From Magnaporthiopsis rhizophila (lineage: Eukaryota; Ascomycota; Sordariomycetes; Magnaporthales; Magnaporthaceae): a stretch of 32,574 nucleotides of DNA. Below the pieces are notes generated by a model that saw only the letters and a program-made list of their open reading frames with translations, had not been told where the DNA came from and did no database searches. This document shows, piece after piece, positions 31,556 through 32,574 of the stretch (its first letter is position 1; every line of letters begins with the position of its first letter). A program made the position numbers and the translations under genes. The stretch covers positions 1-32,574 of the forward strand of contig PYSS01000216.1 of NCBI GenBank assembly GCA_003049465.1. The letters are read 5' to 3'.

Positions 31556-32221
31556 ATGCATCGTAAGTCGATATCCATGATGGAAGAATGGTTGATGCAT
31601 CATTTGCCGCAGGTTAGAAAGGGAGATAGCTTGGGTGATTTGGAACTGGAAGTTTCCACATTGATGAGTCGGTTTTCGGCCGAGTTTGATGTTCCATTTT
31701 TCTGGATCAGTTTCCAGAAGGATAGAAATGCTGATTTCGAGATGGATAAGTTTCCTTTTGGGGGTCAAGTGGCTGGTACGTTAGCAGAGTGGTATGTTAC
31801 ACTTTCTGATGGCTTCAGTTGTTCCTGTAGGCCTGCGGTCACGATGGTAAATGTTCCCTGCAGTGTTATTTTAAGCAGTGCGTTTGCGCAGCGGAGGTTG
31901 GTGAAGCGTGGCACGAGTGGGGGAGTGATGGTTCCATTTGTAACGGGTGAGCAGTTTGTATGCTGGTCATTATTTGCGGGGCTAAAAAGCTTGCTTGTTA
32001 TAAGTGATATGATTGATTCATGTAGGCTTGCAAGGGCTGTTGAGAGCATGTGGGATTTTATGCAGCTGTTGCATGCGTTTCCAGAGCAATGTTTGCGGAG
32101 TAATTTTGAACAGTTTCATGAAACTGAAGTGGACGATTGTGTGGAGTGTTGGAGTAAGTCAGTGCACCCCATGTCGGCCACCTGGATCCCCATACAAATC
32201 CACGCAAATTCACTGTTTTAA
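31556..32221 (+). CDS. hypothetical protein at the AT-rich boundary (221 aa)
   Basis: From ATG 31556 (MHRKSISMMEEWLMHHLPQ) the frame is open to TAA 32219-32221. The sequence looks protein-like (FSAEFDVPFFWISFQKDRNADFEMDKF, CSCRPAVTMVNVP, GEQFVCWSLFAGLKSLLVISDMIDSCRLARAVESMWDF cut into blocks), with scattered Cys residues and one possible hydrophobic segment. No family is recognised. Base composition is more AT-rich than the genes to the left, and the stop lies within a few bases of a sharp drop in GC. A potential GTAAGT donor at 31564 and CCGCAG acceptor at 31611 could also make this part a short intron. It may be a real lineage-specific gene or a chance ORF. Confidence 0.4.
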   Translation: MHRKSISMMEEWLMHHLPQVRKGDSLGDLELEVSTLMSRFSAEFDVPFFWISFQKDRNADFEMDKFPFGGQVAGTLAEWYVTLSDGFSCSCRPAVTMVNVPCSVILSSAFAQRRLVKRGTSGGVMVPFVTGEQFVCWSLFAGLKSLLVISDMIDSCRLARAVESMWDFMQLLHAFPEQCLRSNFEQFHETEVDDCVECWSKSVHPMSATWIPIQIHANSLF

Positions 32222-32574
32222 AAGCGGTATAACAAATCGGGGAAAATTCGTGTGAATATAAAATAAGCAGTTTTATAAAATTTAAAAGCTAAATTTAATA
32301 TAAAAAACAGGTACCTTTACTAAATATATATGTATTATATATAATAAATATGCATAAAAAAAGATAGGTGAAATGTTAATATTTGCTAATAAAGTGTATA
32401 TAAATTATAACAGTTAGAAAAAAGCTAATAACTTTTTTATTATAAAAGTAATAAAAATAAATAACCTGTTTTATATTTCTAAAATTCGCTATTTTTTAAT
32501 AATATTAACTATTATTATATATATTACGTAATTCCGGATATATAAGCTTAATGCACAGTATAAAACACAGTGTA
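32222..32574. other. abrupt AT-rich tract (about 15-18% GC)
   Basis: From about 32250 to the window end, the sequence is almost only A and T (9 G/C of 60 at 32281-32340, 11 of 60 at 32341-32400), with long TATA/ATAT runs and no usable frame. In ascomycetes such tracts are typically old repeats mutated by repeat-induced point mutation, or centromere- or subtelomere-type isochores. No telomere repeat is visible. Confidence 0.75.

Overview
The window looks like nuclear DNA of a filamentous ascomycete (Pezizomycotina). I infer a Sordariomycete from the gene content: a HET-domain gene, ankyrin genes, a very large DUF3638/DUF3645 protein, a MYND/DUF4470 gene, a secreted ADP-ribosyltransferase-like protein, and short introns with GT-AG ends and CTRAC branch points. 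No tRNA, rRNA or CRISPR array was seen.

Left part (1-10.3 kb). The window opens with the first 16 codons of a minus-strand gene. Then comes a small secreted enterotoxin-A-like protein (1122-1784) with a tandem-repeat tail and a duplicated 51-bp leader. A repeat-rich stretch without genes follows. Three damaged plus-strand loci come next: a HET-domain gene with in-frame stops and a frame change (3480-5577), a C-terminal relic of a palmitoyl-protein thioesterase (6360-6734), and an unrecognised fungal gene with two frame breaks (6886-8578). Simple repeats occupy 8.9-10.1 kb.

Middle (10.3-15.7 kb). This is an ankyrin-repeat family cluster. One intact two-exon gene on the plus strand (12174-13969) lies head-to-head with a decayed paralogue on the minus strand (10285-11851). 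A third copy survives only as a C-terminal fragment (about 14168-14510, minus). A small conserved acidic/basic protein (15068-15724, minus) follows.

Right part (16-32.6 kb). A three-exon minus-strand gene of 3163 codons encodes the DUF6606/DUF3638/DUF3645 giant with a P-loop and DExx-type motifs. After a 2-kb divergent intergenic region, a plus-strand MYND-finger/DUF4470 gene is split by a 304-bp solo LTR that carries TG...CA ends and a CTCAA target duplication. The host frame reads through exactly when the LTR is ignored. The window ends in an orphan ORF against an abrupt AT-rich (about 15-18% GC) tract, typical of a repeat-rich or RIP-mutated isochore.

Overall the picture is a housekeeping-like block (15-27 kb) next to an accessory region where immunity/recognition-type genes (HET, ankyrin) and a secreted effector-like gene are duplicating and decaying. 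Several premature stops are of the CAG/CAA to TAG/TAA type expected from C-to-T mutation.
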